Shown: piece after piece, positions 7,000 to 13,431 of the stretch | Position numbering within the stretch: the first letter of the stretch is position 1 | Layout: each line of letters opens with the position of its first letter | Origin: VRUE01 sp046733275 | GTDB lineage: Bacteria > Actinomycetota > Thermoleophilia > Solirubrobacterales > 70-9 | Direction of reading: 5' to 3' | Length of the DNA stretch: 15,810 bases | Assembly: GCA_046733275.1 (NCBI GenBank) | Contig: JBKPOW010000218.1 | Location: 1 to 15,810, forward strand | Position numbers and translations under genes: made by a program | Notes under the pieces: generated by a model | Databases searched by the model: none | Told to the model about the DNA's origin: nothing | Seen by the model: only the letters and a program-made list of their open reading frames with translations

Positions 7000-7704
7000 T
7001 CAACCACTCTCGTGCGTCACGCGCCGCATCTCGTCTTCGGCCGCCTCCGGCCCGAGATACGGCATCAGCACGGCGAAGACCAGGTCGGGAAGGATTCGCT
7101 TCAGCTCCGGTCCCCGTCCCGCCCGCACCTCGTCGAAGATCATCGAGGCCGCGCCGCCGATCGCGAAGCGAGCGGTATCGGCCGGCAGCTCGGCCTCCTT
7201 GTCGGCGTAGTCGCGCCCCTGCTCGAAGAAGGGCGTGAAGCGAGCGAACATCGCCCGGTAGCGCTCGCGCGCATCCTCTCCCGCCGCCGCGGTCACCTCG
7301 ACCATCGCCATGCGGGCGATGTCGGCCTCCATCGAGAGCAGCTCCACCAGGGCCCGCAATCCGGCCGCGATCTGCTCCGGCCAGGGTTCGTTGGCCGCCG
7401 CCTCGAAGGCCGCGGTGACGTGCGTGATCAGCACGTCGAAGACCGCTTCGTAGGCCTCGAGGAAACAGCTCTCCTTGTCGCCGAATATCTCCTCGAACCT
7501 CTCCTGGGTCGCGCCGGCGTACTCGATCACGTCGGCAACCGTGGTCGCCTCGTAGCCTTTCGCGGCGGAGACCCTCACCATCGCCTCCATCAGGCGCTCA
7601 CGCTCGGTGCGGATGACGTAGGCGCGCGGCAGGCCGTGACGATCGAGCGGGGCATCTGGACGATCGAGCGGGGCGTCTGGATTCGAAGTCGGCGGCGAAT
7701 CCAT
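7000..7704 (-). CDS. TetR-family regulator A
   Basis: This 234-residue protein has an N-terminal TetR HTH at about 35-82 (ERLMEAMVRVSAAKGYEATTV..., then a turn and a recognition region ending FGDKESCFLEAYEAVF). The position usually held by the aromatic TFYxxF motif reads ERFEEIF. The ligand-binding domain ends in the cluster signature ILPDLVFAVLMPYLGPEAAEDEM. Its N-terminal arm (RHGLPRAYV) is shared with regulator C and the second half of the tandem TetR, which supports common ancestry. The first 22 residues contain a 7-residue tandem duplication (PDAPLDR twice) from a 21-bp DNA repeat. ATG 7704 is the only plausible start; open frame upstream is out of phase with regulator B. It lies 50 nt after regulator B on the same strand, so the two are probably co-transcribed. 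Confidence 0.87.
   Translation of the reverse strand: MDSPPTSNPDAPLDRPDAPLDRHGLPRAYVIRTERERLMEAMVRVSAAKGYEATTVADVIEYAGATQERFEEIFGDKESCFLEAYEAVFDVLITHVTAAFEAAANEPWPEQIAAGLRALVELLSMEADIARMAMVEVTAAAGEDARERYRAMFARFTPFFEQGRDYADKEAELPADTARFAIGGAASMIFDEVRAGRGPELKRILPDLVFAVLMPYLGPEAAEDEMRRVTHESG
7640..7681. repeat. 21-bp tandem duplication in the regulator A N-terminus
   Basis: Two adjacent 21-bp units (7640-7660 and 7661-7681) differ by one base (catctgga versus cgtctgga). They encode two copies of PDAPLDR in the disordered N-terminal arm and preserve the frame. Confidence 0.9.
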
Positions 7705-7754
7705 CGGCAACCCAATGTAGGGCAGGACCTGGGCTCTGTCCAACGCCGCCGCGG

Positions 7755-8453
7755 CTAGGCCCGGGCGGCCTGCATCTCCGCCGCGGCCGCCTCGGCGCCG
7801 AAGTAGGGCAGCACGGCGAAGTACATGAACTCCGGCAGGAGGGCGCGGAAACCGTCGGTAGCCCCGGTGGAGAGCCGTGAATGGACGATCGCGTGGATGC
7901 CGGCGACGATCCCCTCCGGGGCGATCTGCGGCGGCGACTCCGGGCCGTTTTCCTCCCGCCGTGCCAGATCGATGAAATCGGCCGCCCTTTTCAGCGCTTC
8001 GGCACGTCTCGAGAGCGCTTCCGGGCCGGCCGCGTGGACCTCGACGATCACGCCGCGGCTGAAATCGGGCTCCTCGTCGAGCCGGTCGAGCAGCGCCCCG
8101 AGGCCGGCGCGCAGCTTGCCGCGCCAGCTCTCTTCGCTCGCCGCCGCCCTTGCCACCGTCGCTTCGAGCCGCTCGATCCCCATTTCGAGCGCCGCCAGGT
8201 AGCAGGCGTCCTTGTCGGCGAACTCGTCGTAGAAGGCCTGCCTGTAGAGGCCGGTTCGGTCCAAAACCGTGCGTACGGAGGTCGCGTCGTAGCCCTCGGC
8301 GCCGACCGCCTCCAGCATTCCCACGAGGATCTTTTCGCGCTTGGAAGAGTTCACAAGCTCGAGCTTGGAGGAGTGGGGGAGTGGTCTCACTTCCCTGACG
8401 CTGCCGGTCCCCTCGGCCCCTGCCCGGACGTTGGTTGCGGCCTGCCTCCCCAT
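7755..8453 (-). CDS. TetR-family regulator B
   Basis: This 232-residue TetR-family protein has an HTH at about 38-85 (REKILVGMLEAVGAEGYDATSV, with YRQAFYDEFADKDACYLAAL as the recognition and helix-4 region). The C-terminal domain ends in LLPEFMYFAVLPYFGAEAAAAEM, the signature shared across this cluster. About 35 non-conserved residues precede the HTH. Two ATGs lie six bases apart: the strong AGGAGGG (8460-8466 on the opposite strand) abuts ATG 8459 but is 6 nt from ATG 8453, so 8453 is the better start. It is the first gene of a two-TetR - strand pair and is divergent from regulator C across a shared intergenic region, an arrangement typical of autoregulated TetR genes. Ligand unknown. Confidence 0.87.
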   Translation of the reverse strand: MGRQAATNVRAGAEGTGSVREVRPLPHSSKLELVNSSKREKILVGMLEAVGAEGYDATSVRTVLDRTGLYRQAFYDEFADKDACYLAALEMGIERLEATVARAAASEESWRGKLRAGLGALLDRLDEEPDFSRGVIVEVHAAGPEALSRRAEALKRAADFIDLARREENGPESPPQIAPEGIVAGIHAIVHSRLSTGATDGFRALLPEFMYFAVLPYFGAEAAAAEMQAARA

Positions 8454-8598
8454 AGTCATCCCTCCTTCGAGATCCAGGGAACAGGTTGTCTAGACCTCGG
8501 TACTGTAACGGTATCTCGTCCAGTCGTCCAGCTTGAAGTTCGGCGGGCCGAGAGTAGCCTGGATTTTCGTGGCTGAGCGTGTCCCCCAGGCAACCAGA
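8454..8598. promoter_or_regulatory. Divergent control region between TetR regulators B and C
   Basis: This 145-bp region should contain both outward promoters. Visible elements are the Shine-Dalgarno of regulator B (8460-8466), an 8-bp palindrome GTCTAGAC (8488-8495) and a direct repeat CGGTA at 8498-8502 and 8509-8513, 11 bp apart. They lie close together and are candidate TetR operator half-sites. No confident -35/-10 pair could be assigned. Confidence 0.45.
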
Positions 8599-9249
8599 AT
8601 GCCCCCCGGAAGGCACCCTCTACCGCGTGAGTTCATCACCAGGCACCAGCGCGCGCGGATCATCGCCGCCCTCGCCGAGGAGACGGTCGAGAAGGGCTAT
8701 CGGGCCGTCACCGTTGCCGATATCGTGCGGCGCGCCGGCATCGCCCGCAACACCTTCTACGAGAATTTCTCCTCCAAGGAAGACTGCTTCCTCGCCGCCT
8801 CTGAGTTCGCCGTCAAAGAGGCGTTGCAGCGCGTCGTCGACGCCGCCAGCCGGGTCGACAGCTGGCCCGAACGGGTCAACGCCGGGCTCGGCGCCTTCCT
8901 CCGCTACGTCGCCGGCGAGCCGGCGCTCGCCCGCACCTGCATCGTCGAGGCACTCTCCGCCGGCCCGGCCGCGGTCGAGCGCTACGAACGCTCGATCCAG
9001 GCATTCGTGCCGCTCTTCCGCATGGGTCGCAAGGTCGCGCCGAAGGGCGAGCAGCTGCCGTCGACACTCGAGGAGACGATCGTCGGCGGGATCTTCTGGA
9101 TCATCTACCAGCGCATCGTGATGGGACAGGTGGAGGAGATCGAGCAGCTCCTCCCCGAGCTGGTCGAGTTCTCGCTCACGCCGTACGTCGGCGCCGACGC
9201 GGCCAAGCGCACGGCGGCGGAACCGCAGAAGCAGCCGGACCGCAGGTAG
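8599..9249 (+). CDS. TetR-family regulator C
   Basis: This 216-residue protein begins with the arm PPGRHPLPREF, which also precedes the second HTH of the neighbouring tandem TetR (PPGRHGLPREF). The HTH occupies about residues 17-65: ARIIAALAEETVEKGYRAVTV, then IVRRAGIARNTFYENF, then SSKEDCFLAA. The ligand-binding domain includes EALSAGPAAVERYERSIQAF and the terminal signature LLPELVEFSLTPYVGADAA. It is the closest visible paralogue of the second half of the next gene. ATG 8599 is chosen because paralogue similarity starts there. An in-frame GTG (8569) or ATG (8533) would add an unconserved 10 or 22 residues. It ends 31 nt before the tandem TetR on the same strand, so they are likely one transcript. 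Confidence 0.87.
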   Translation: MPPGRHPLPREFITRHQRARIIAALAEETVEKGYRAVTVADIVRRAGIARNTFYENFSSKEDCFLAASEFAVKEALQRVVDAASRVDSWPERVNAGLGAFLRYVAGEPALARTCIVEALSAGPAAVERYERSIQAFVPLFRMGRKVAPKGEQLPSTLEETIVGGIFWIIYQRIVMGQVEEIEQLLPELVEFSLTPYVGADAAKRTAAEPQKQPDRR

Positions 9250-9280
9250 ACAGGGCAGGGATCGGGGGCCGCATGCGCTA

Positions 9281-10636
9281 GTGCTCGATACCGAGACCCG
9301 CGAGCAGACCGGCAGCTCGGAGCGCGCGCGCATCCTCGCCGCCCTGATCGAGGTCGCCGCCGAGCGCGGCTACGGCGAAACGACGATCGAGTCGATCCTC
9401 GAGCGGGCCGAGCTCGACCGCCCCGCCTTCGATCGTCACTTCCGCGGCAAGTACGACTGCTTCCTCACCGCCTGGCAGGAGCAGAACGAGGAGTGCCTGG
9501 AAACGATGGTGCGGGCCTACGAGAGCCACGAGGAGTGGCCGGACCGGCTGCGCGCCGTCGCCTACGAGGTGATCCGCGGCCTCAGCAGGGACCCCGGCCG
9601 CGCCTCCTTCGGAGTCGAGGTGCTCGCCGCCGGCGATGCCGCCCGCGCCCGCCGCGACATGACGATGCGGGTGATTGCCGCCCTGATCGACGCCGGCCGC
9701 CAGGAGATGGAGGACCCCGAATCGGTGCCCCACACGACGGCCGAGGCGCTGGCCGGCTCCGCCTACGGCCAGATCTATTCGCGGGTCGTGCGCGGCGATG
9801 TAGACGAGCTGCCTGCGCTGGTGCCGCAGCTGATGTCGGCCGTGGTCATGCCCTATTTAGGTATCGACGCGGCTATTTCAGAGTTGCAGCACGAATCCGC
9901 TGCGCGGGAGGGATATGCTCGCGAGATCGCACGCAAACGCGCAGAGAAATCACAGAAGCCGCCGGAGGGCGATGCGGAGGGCTATCCGCCCGAGCTGGCG
10001 CGCCTGCCGCCGGGCCGCCACGGCCTCCCGCGCGAGTTTGTCACCCATAACCAGCGGGAGCGCTTGATCGCCGGAATCGCCGAGGCGATCGCCGAGAACG
10101 GCTACGCCGGCACGACGATCGCCCACATCACCCGTGCCGCCGCTGTCTCCCGCCGCACCTTCTACGAGCACTTCTCGAGCAAGGACGAGTGCTTCGTCGC
10201 GGCTTACGACACGGTGATGAAGGAACTGCAGGAGCGGGTCTCGGCCGCCTTCGACGAGAGCGAGGAGTGGCCGCGGGCGATCCGCGGTGGGATCGAGGCG
10301 ATGCTGAAATTCCTCGCCGCCGAGCCCAACCTGGCGCGCCTCTGCATGGTCGAGGCGCTGGTCGCCGGCCCGGCCGTGGTCGAGCGCTACGACGCGGCGA
10401 TCCAGAGCTTCGTCCCCTACTTCCAGCAGGGCCGCGAAGGCCGCCCGCCCGAGGTCCTCGCCCGCCTCTCGCCGACCACCGAGGAAGCGCTGGTCGGCGG
10501 CATGGTCTCGCTGATCTCCCGCCGCATCATCGCCGGCAAGACCGAGGAGCTGGAGGAGCTGCTCCCCGACCTGGTCGAGTTCACGTTGACGCCGTACCTC
10601 GGCAGCGCCGAGGCGGCCGGAATCGCCAAGGGCTAA
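9281..10636 (+). CDS. Tandem (double) TetR-family regulator
   Basis: This 451-residue single open frame holds two complete TetR proteins head to tail. Unit 1 has an HTH at about 13-62 (ARILAALIEVAAERGYGETT, DRPAFDRHFRGKYDCF) and ends with VPQLMSAVVMPYLGIDAAISEL at about 181-202. A charged linker (about 203-240) rich in Arg, Glu and Lys follows. Unit 2 starts with the arm PPGRHGLPREFV (about 243-254), has an HTH at about 259-308 (RERLIAGIAEAIAENGYAGTT, RRTFYEHFSSKDECF) and ends LLPDLVEFTLTPYLGSAEAA at about 427-446. Normal TetR proteins are about 190-240 residues, so this is double length. Both halves keep every region, so each could dimerise, or the chain could fold as its own pseudo-dimer. 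Unit 2 is nearer to regulator C than to unit 1. The start is GTG 9281, with a G-rich stretch upstream and a stop just before any nearby ATG. The TAA overlaps the stop of convergent pyrF. Confidence 0.9.
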   Translation: MLDTETREQTGSSERARILAALIEVAAERGYGETTIESILERAELDRPAFDRHFRGKYDCFLTAWQEQNEECLETMVRAYESHEEWPDRLRAVAYEVIRGLSRDPGRASFGVEVLAAGDAARARRDMTMRVIAALIDAGRQEMEDPESVPHTTAEALAGSAYGQIYSRVVRGDVDELPALVPQLMSAVVMPYLGIDAAISELQHESAAREGYAREIARKRAEKSQKPPEGDAEGYPPELARLPPGRHGLPREFVTHNQRERLIAGIAEAIAENGYAGTTIAHITRAAAVSRRTFYEHFSSKDECFVAAYDTVMKELQERVSAAFDESEEWPRAIRGGIEAMLKFLAAEPNLARLCMVEALVAGPAVVERYDAAIQSFVPYFQQGREGRPPEVLARLSPTTEEALVGGMVSLISRRIIAGKTEELEELLPDLVEFTLTPYLGSAEAAGIAKG

Positions 10637-11469
10637 GCGGAGCGGATCTGGCTGTCCAGCGCCTCGGCGGCGGCGCGGGCCGCGTCGGCGAAGTCCTCGC
10701 CGCTCGAGGCGTAGAGGATCGAGCGGGATGCGGCTATGAGGAAGGCGTCGCTGCCGGCCTCGCGGTTGGCGCCCACCACCGCGGCGACGTCGCCGCCCTG
10801 GGCGCCGACGCCTGGGACGAGGATCGGCATCTCGGCGGGGACGTCCTCGCGGATCGCTCGCATCTCCTCCGGGTAGGTGGCGCCGACGACGAGGCCGCAG
10901 TTGCCGTTCGAGTTCCACTCACCGGCGACGGCGCGGGCGACGTGGCGGTAGAGCGGCGCCCCGTCGGCGACCAGGTCCTGCAGCTCGCCGGCGCCCGGGT
11001 TGGAGGTACGGGCGAGGACGAAGACGAGCTTCTCGGCCCGCTCGAGGAAGGGCGCGAGCGCCTCGCCGCCGAGCCAGGGATGGACCGTGACCGCGTCCGC
11101 CCCCAGCCGGTCGAATGCCGCGGCGACGTAGCCGGCGTTGGTCGAGCCGATGTCGGCCCGCTTGGCGTCGAGGATCACGGCAGCGCCCGGGGCTCGCTGG
11201 CGAACTGTCGCCACCGTCTCCTCCAGCACGTAGAAGCCGTCCTCCCCGAGCGCCTCGTAGAAGGCGGAGTTGGGCTTGTAGGCGGCGGCGACGTCGGCGG
11301 TAGCTTCCACGATGCGGCGGTTGAACTCGACCACCCGCTCGGCCGCTGCCGCACCCGGCGCGACCGCCTCCGGAATCCGCGCCGGATCGGGATCGAGGCC
11401 CACCACCAGATGCCGCCCCGCGGCGAAATGCGCCGCTAAAAGCTCAGCGCACGAATCGCCCTCGTTCAT
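10633..11469 (-). CDS. pyrF: Orotidine-5'-phosphate decarboxylase, type 2
   Basis: This 278-residue protein is the UMP-forming decarboxylase of de novo pyrimidine synthesis, of the longer type-2 subfamily used by actinobacteria. VVGLDPDP (about 22-29) opens the barrel, and YKPNSAFYEALG (about 64-75) binds the substrate side. The catalytic DxKxxD is seen as LDAKRADIGSTN (about 100-111; Asp101, Lys103, Asp106). AVTVHPWLGG (about 126-135), CGLVVGATYPEEM (about 191-203), LVPGVGAQGG (about 217-226) and AASRSILYA (about 246-254) complete the phosphate-gripping part. ATG 11469 is chosen; an ATG further upstream (11508) lies inside an iteron and adds 13 residues the family does not need. Other pyrimidine genes are not adjacent. 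It is divergent from the ATPase gene across the iteron array and convergent with the tandem TetR. Confidence 0.95.
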   Translation of the reverse strand: MNEGDSCAELLAAHFAAGRHLVVGLDPDPARIPEAVAPGAAAAERVVEFNRRIVEATADVAAAYKPNSAFYEALGEDGFYVLEETVATVRQRAPGAAVILDAKRADIGSTNAGYVAAAFDRLGADAVTVHPWLGGEALAPFLERAEKLVFVLARTSNPGAGELQDLVADGAPLYRHVARAVAGEWNSNGNCGLVVGATYPEEMRAIREDVPAEMPILVPGVGAQGGDVAAVVGANREAGSDAFLIAASRSILYASSGEDFADAARAAAEALDSQIRSA

Positions 11470-11496
11470 GCGGGCAGCGTATACGCCAGGAAGCCT

Positions 11497-11550
11497 GGTC
11501 GCCGACATGCAAGGTCGCCGACATCTAGGGTCGGCGACATCTGCTGTCGG
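11497..11550. repeat. 16-bp-period iteron array between pyrF and the ATPase gene
   Basis: Three units start at 11497, 11513 and 11529, exactly 16 bp apart. Each is a 12-bp core GGTCGCCGACAT (third copy GGTCGGCGACAT) plus a 4-bp variable tail. A partial fourth core (TGTCGG) follows in register at 11545. Each core contains the near-palindrome GTCGCCGAC. The array occupies most of the 94-bp space between the divergent starts of pyrF (11469) and the ATPase (11564), so a bound protein could affect both genes. Confidence 0.9.
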
Positions 11551-11563
11551 TAAGCTCTTTCAC

Positions 11564-12931
11564 ATGTTCGTAAATCGGCTCGATGAGCTGAAGCAATTGA
11601 AGGCGTGGTGGTCCAAGCGCGAGGCGGCCCTGGGTGCGGTCTGGGGACGGCGCAGAGTAGGGAAGACGGCGCTGATCCAGCACTTCGCGGCAGACCGTCC
11701 GACCATCTTCCACACCGGTGGCGGGCGACCCGCGGCCGCCGAGCTCGCCGCGCTTGCCCGCGCCGCCGAGCCGCTTCTGGGCGACAACCCCCGCGACCTT
11801 GCCGCCCGGCCGTTTGTCGACTGGGACGACGCCCTCGAGACCGTGGCGCTTGCGGCAGCCGATCGGCCGCTGCTCCTCGTGCTCGACGAGTGGCCCGCCC
11901 TGGTCGAGACCTCGCCGGAGTTGCCGACCCTGCTCCGCGCCGCCTGGGACCGCCTTCGCTCGCGTACCAAGCTCAAGCTCTTGCTCTGCGGCTCGGCCGT
12001 GAGGACGATGGAGGCGATGCAGGAGGAGCGTGCCCCCCTCTATGGACGTCTCGATCTGTCCCTCCTTCTCCACCCCTTCCGTCCCCACGAGGCAGCGCAG
12101 ATGCTGCCCAAGTTGGGCCCGGCGCAACGCGCCTTGGTTTGGGGGCTGGTGGGCGGCATGCCGCTGTACCTGCGCTGGTGGGACCAGGGCGCGAGCCCCC
12201 GCACCAATCTCGCCCGCCTGGCCTGCACGCCCGGAGGCCAGCTCCTCACCGAGGGCCAGTTGGTGCTTGCCACCGAGGGAGAGGAAGGCGAGTTGGCCCG
12301 CTTGGTTCTCTACGCGATCGCCACCGGGCGCTCTCGCTTCAATGAGATCGAACAGGCCGTGCGCGCGGATCCGGGCAGAACCCTGGACAGACTGGTCGCT
12401 CTTCGCTTGGTCGAGCGGGTCGTGCCGGTTACCGAGGACCCGCGCCGCACTCGCAGGCGCATCTACAGGATCGCCGACAATTTCCTTGCCTTCTGGCTCG
12501 GTGTGCTGGATCGGTTCCGGCCGGAGATCGAGCGCGGCCTGGGACAGAGCATCCTGCCCGTGCTGCTCAGCTCGCTCGACGACCATATGGGCGGCCCCTG
12601 GGAGGAGGCCTTCCGTGACCACCTTCGGAAGCGAGCCGACGCAGGCGAGCTCGGCGACAACATCGTCGCGATCGGGCCATTTTGGACGAGCGCCGAGGAC
12701 CCGGCGGAGGTAGACGCCGTCGCTCTCGCCGGCCAGCGACGCGAGGCGGTGCTCCTCGGCGAGGCGAAGTGGGCCAAGCGCGTCAACGGGGCACGGCTGC
12801 GCGCAGAGCTGGAGCGAAAGTCCGCCGCGCTGCCTCGACTGGCGGACGAGCTTCGCTACGCGATCTGCGCCCGCGAGCGAGTCGACAATGCCGACGATGT
12901 CCTAGCGGTCACCGCGGCCGACATCTTCTGA
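11564..12931 (+). CDS. AAA ATPase with C-terminal PD-(D/E)XK-like domain (archaeal-ATPase/DUF234 type)
   Basis: This 455-residue STAND-like P-loop ATPase opens with FVNRLDELKQL, the usual start of this family. Walker A is GRRRVGKT (28-35) and Walker B is LLLVLDEWP (103-111, with Asp108 and Glu109). A sensor strand LLLCGSAV lies at about 139-146 and is followed by PLYGRLDLSLLLHPF. A winged-helix segment (about 245-300) leads to YRIADNFLAFWLGVL (about 301-315). The C-terminal DUF234-like part has VDAVA (Asp384) and LLGEAKW (Glu400, Lys402), a PD-(D/E)XK nuclease arrangement. Function is not established for the family; mobile-element or defence roles have been suggested. No Shine-Dalgarno is seen before ATG 11564, so translation may be leaderless or from a weak site. 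Codon use is looser (more TTG, CTT) than in pyrF, which may reflect transfer. The truncated TetR follows 23 nt later. Confidence 0.85.
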   Translation: MFVNRLDELKQLKAWWSKREAALGAVWGRRRVGKTALIQHFAADRPTIFHTGGGRPAAAELAALARAAEPLLGDNPRDLAARPFVDWDDALETVALAAADRPLLLVLDEWPALVETSPELPTLLRAAWDRLRSRTKLKLLLCGSAVRTMEAMQEERAPLYGRLDLSLLLHPFRPHEAAQMLPKLGPAQRALVWGLVGGMPLYLRWWDQGASPRTNLARLACTPGGQLLTEGQLVLATEGEEGELARLVLYAIATGRSRFNEIEQAVRADPGRTLDRLVALRLVERVVPVTEDPRRTRRRIYRIADNFLAFWLGVLDRFRPEIERGLGQSILPVLLSSLDDHMGGPWEEAFRDHLRKRADAGELGDNIVAIGPFWTSAEDPAEVDAVALAGQRREAVLLGEAKWAKRVNGARLRAELERKSAALPRLADELRYAICARERVDNADDVLAVTAADIF

Positions 12932-12954
12932 GTTCGCTGCTCCTTGCTGGGCCA

Positions 12955-13371
12955 GTGCGTGCCCTTCCCGGAAAGGACTCGCGGCAGCCGCCCGGCGCCG
13001 AGCCGGTCAGCCGCGACCGCGCCGCCGCCGACCAGCGCCGCCGCATCCTCGAGGCGATCGCCGAGCAGGGCTACCAGGAGACGACGATGGAGGAGATCGT
13101 CCGCCGCGCCCGCGTCGGCTACGCCACCTTCTACAAGCACCACCCCGACAAGGAAGCCGCCTTCCTCGCCCTGCTCGACGCGGCGATCGAGCAGACGGTC
13201 GAGCGGGTCGAGGGCGTTGAGGGCTGGCCGCGTCAGGCGATCGCCGCCAATCTGCGCGAGGGGGAGGAGCTCGAGGACCTGCTCCCCGAGTGCGCCGAGC
13301 TGATCCTCCTCCCTTACCTCGGCCCAGATGAAGCCGCGCGCCTCGCCGGCACTGTTTCGGCACGAAGTTAG
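12955..13371 (+). CDS. Truncated TetR-family regulator D (internal deletion)
   Basis: About 138 residues from GTG 12955. The HTH is intact (about 31-75: RRRILEAIAEQGYQETTMEEI, ARVGYATFYKHHPDKEAAFLALLDAA). After ERVEGVEGWPRQAIAANLREG the sequence jumps directly to EELEDLLPECAELILLPYLGPDEAARLA, the C-terminal signature of this cluster. Compared with unit 2 of the tandem TetR, about 75-80 residues are absent with the frame kept, removing most of the ligand-binding core. The protein could still bind DNA but is unlikely to sense a ligand normally. It may be a decaying gene, a constitutive repressor or a heterodimerising modulator. It lies 23 nt behind the ATPase, so probably shares its transcript. 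The start is uncertain, because other GTG codons exist upstream of the HTH. Confidence 0.65.
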   Translation: MRALPGKDSRQPPGAEPVSRDRAAADQRRRILEAIAEQGYQETTMEEIVRRARVGYATFYKHHPDKEAAFLALLDAAIEQTVERVEGVEGWPRQAIAANLREGEELEDLLPECAELILLPYLGPDEAARLAGTVSARS

Positions 13372-13431
13372 CTCTGAAGATTTAGATCCAGCGCACCACC
13401 TGCGCGACGTGTTGTCTTAGCATCTGCGACC

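Noticed and set aside
8533..8598. ATG 8533 as the start of TetR regulator C.
   Set aside because: It adds 22 residues not seen in paralogues and uses most of the divergent control region; paralogue similarity begins at PPGRH right after ATG 8599.
7000..8616. A 538-codon open frame on the - strand spanning both TetR A and TetR B.
   Set aside because: Only the last 234 codons (from 7704) read as a TetR protein. The upstream part is out of frame with TetR B and is Arg/Gly-rich shadow translation typical of high-GC DNA.
11497..11550. A CRISPR array.
   Set aside because: The repeats are 12 bp with 4-bp variable tails and a 16-bp period; there are no spacers of usable length and no cas genes. They are iterons or operators.
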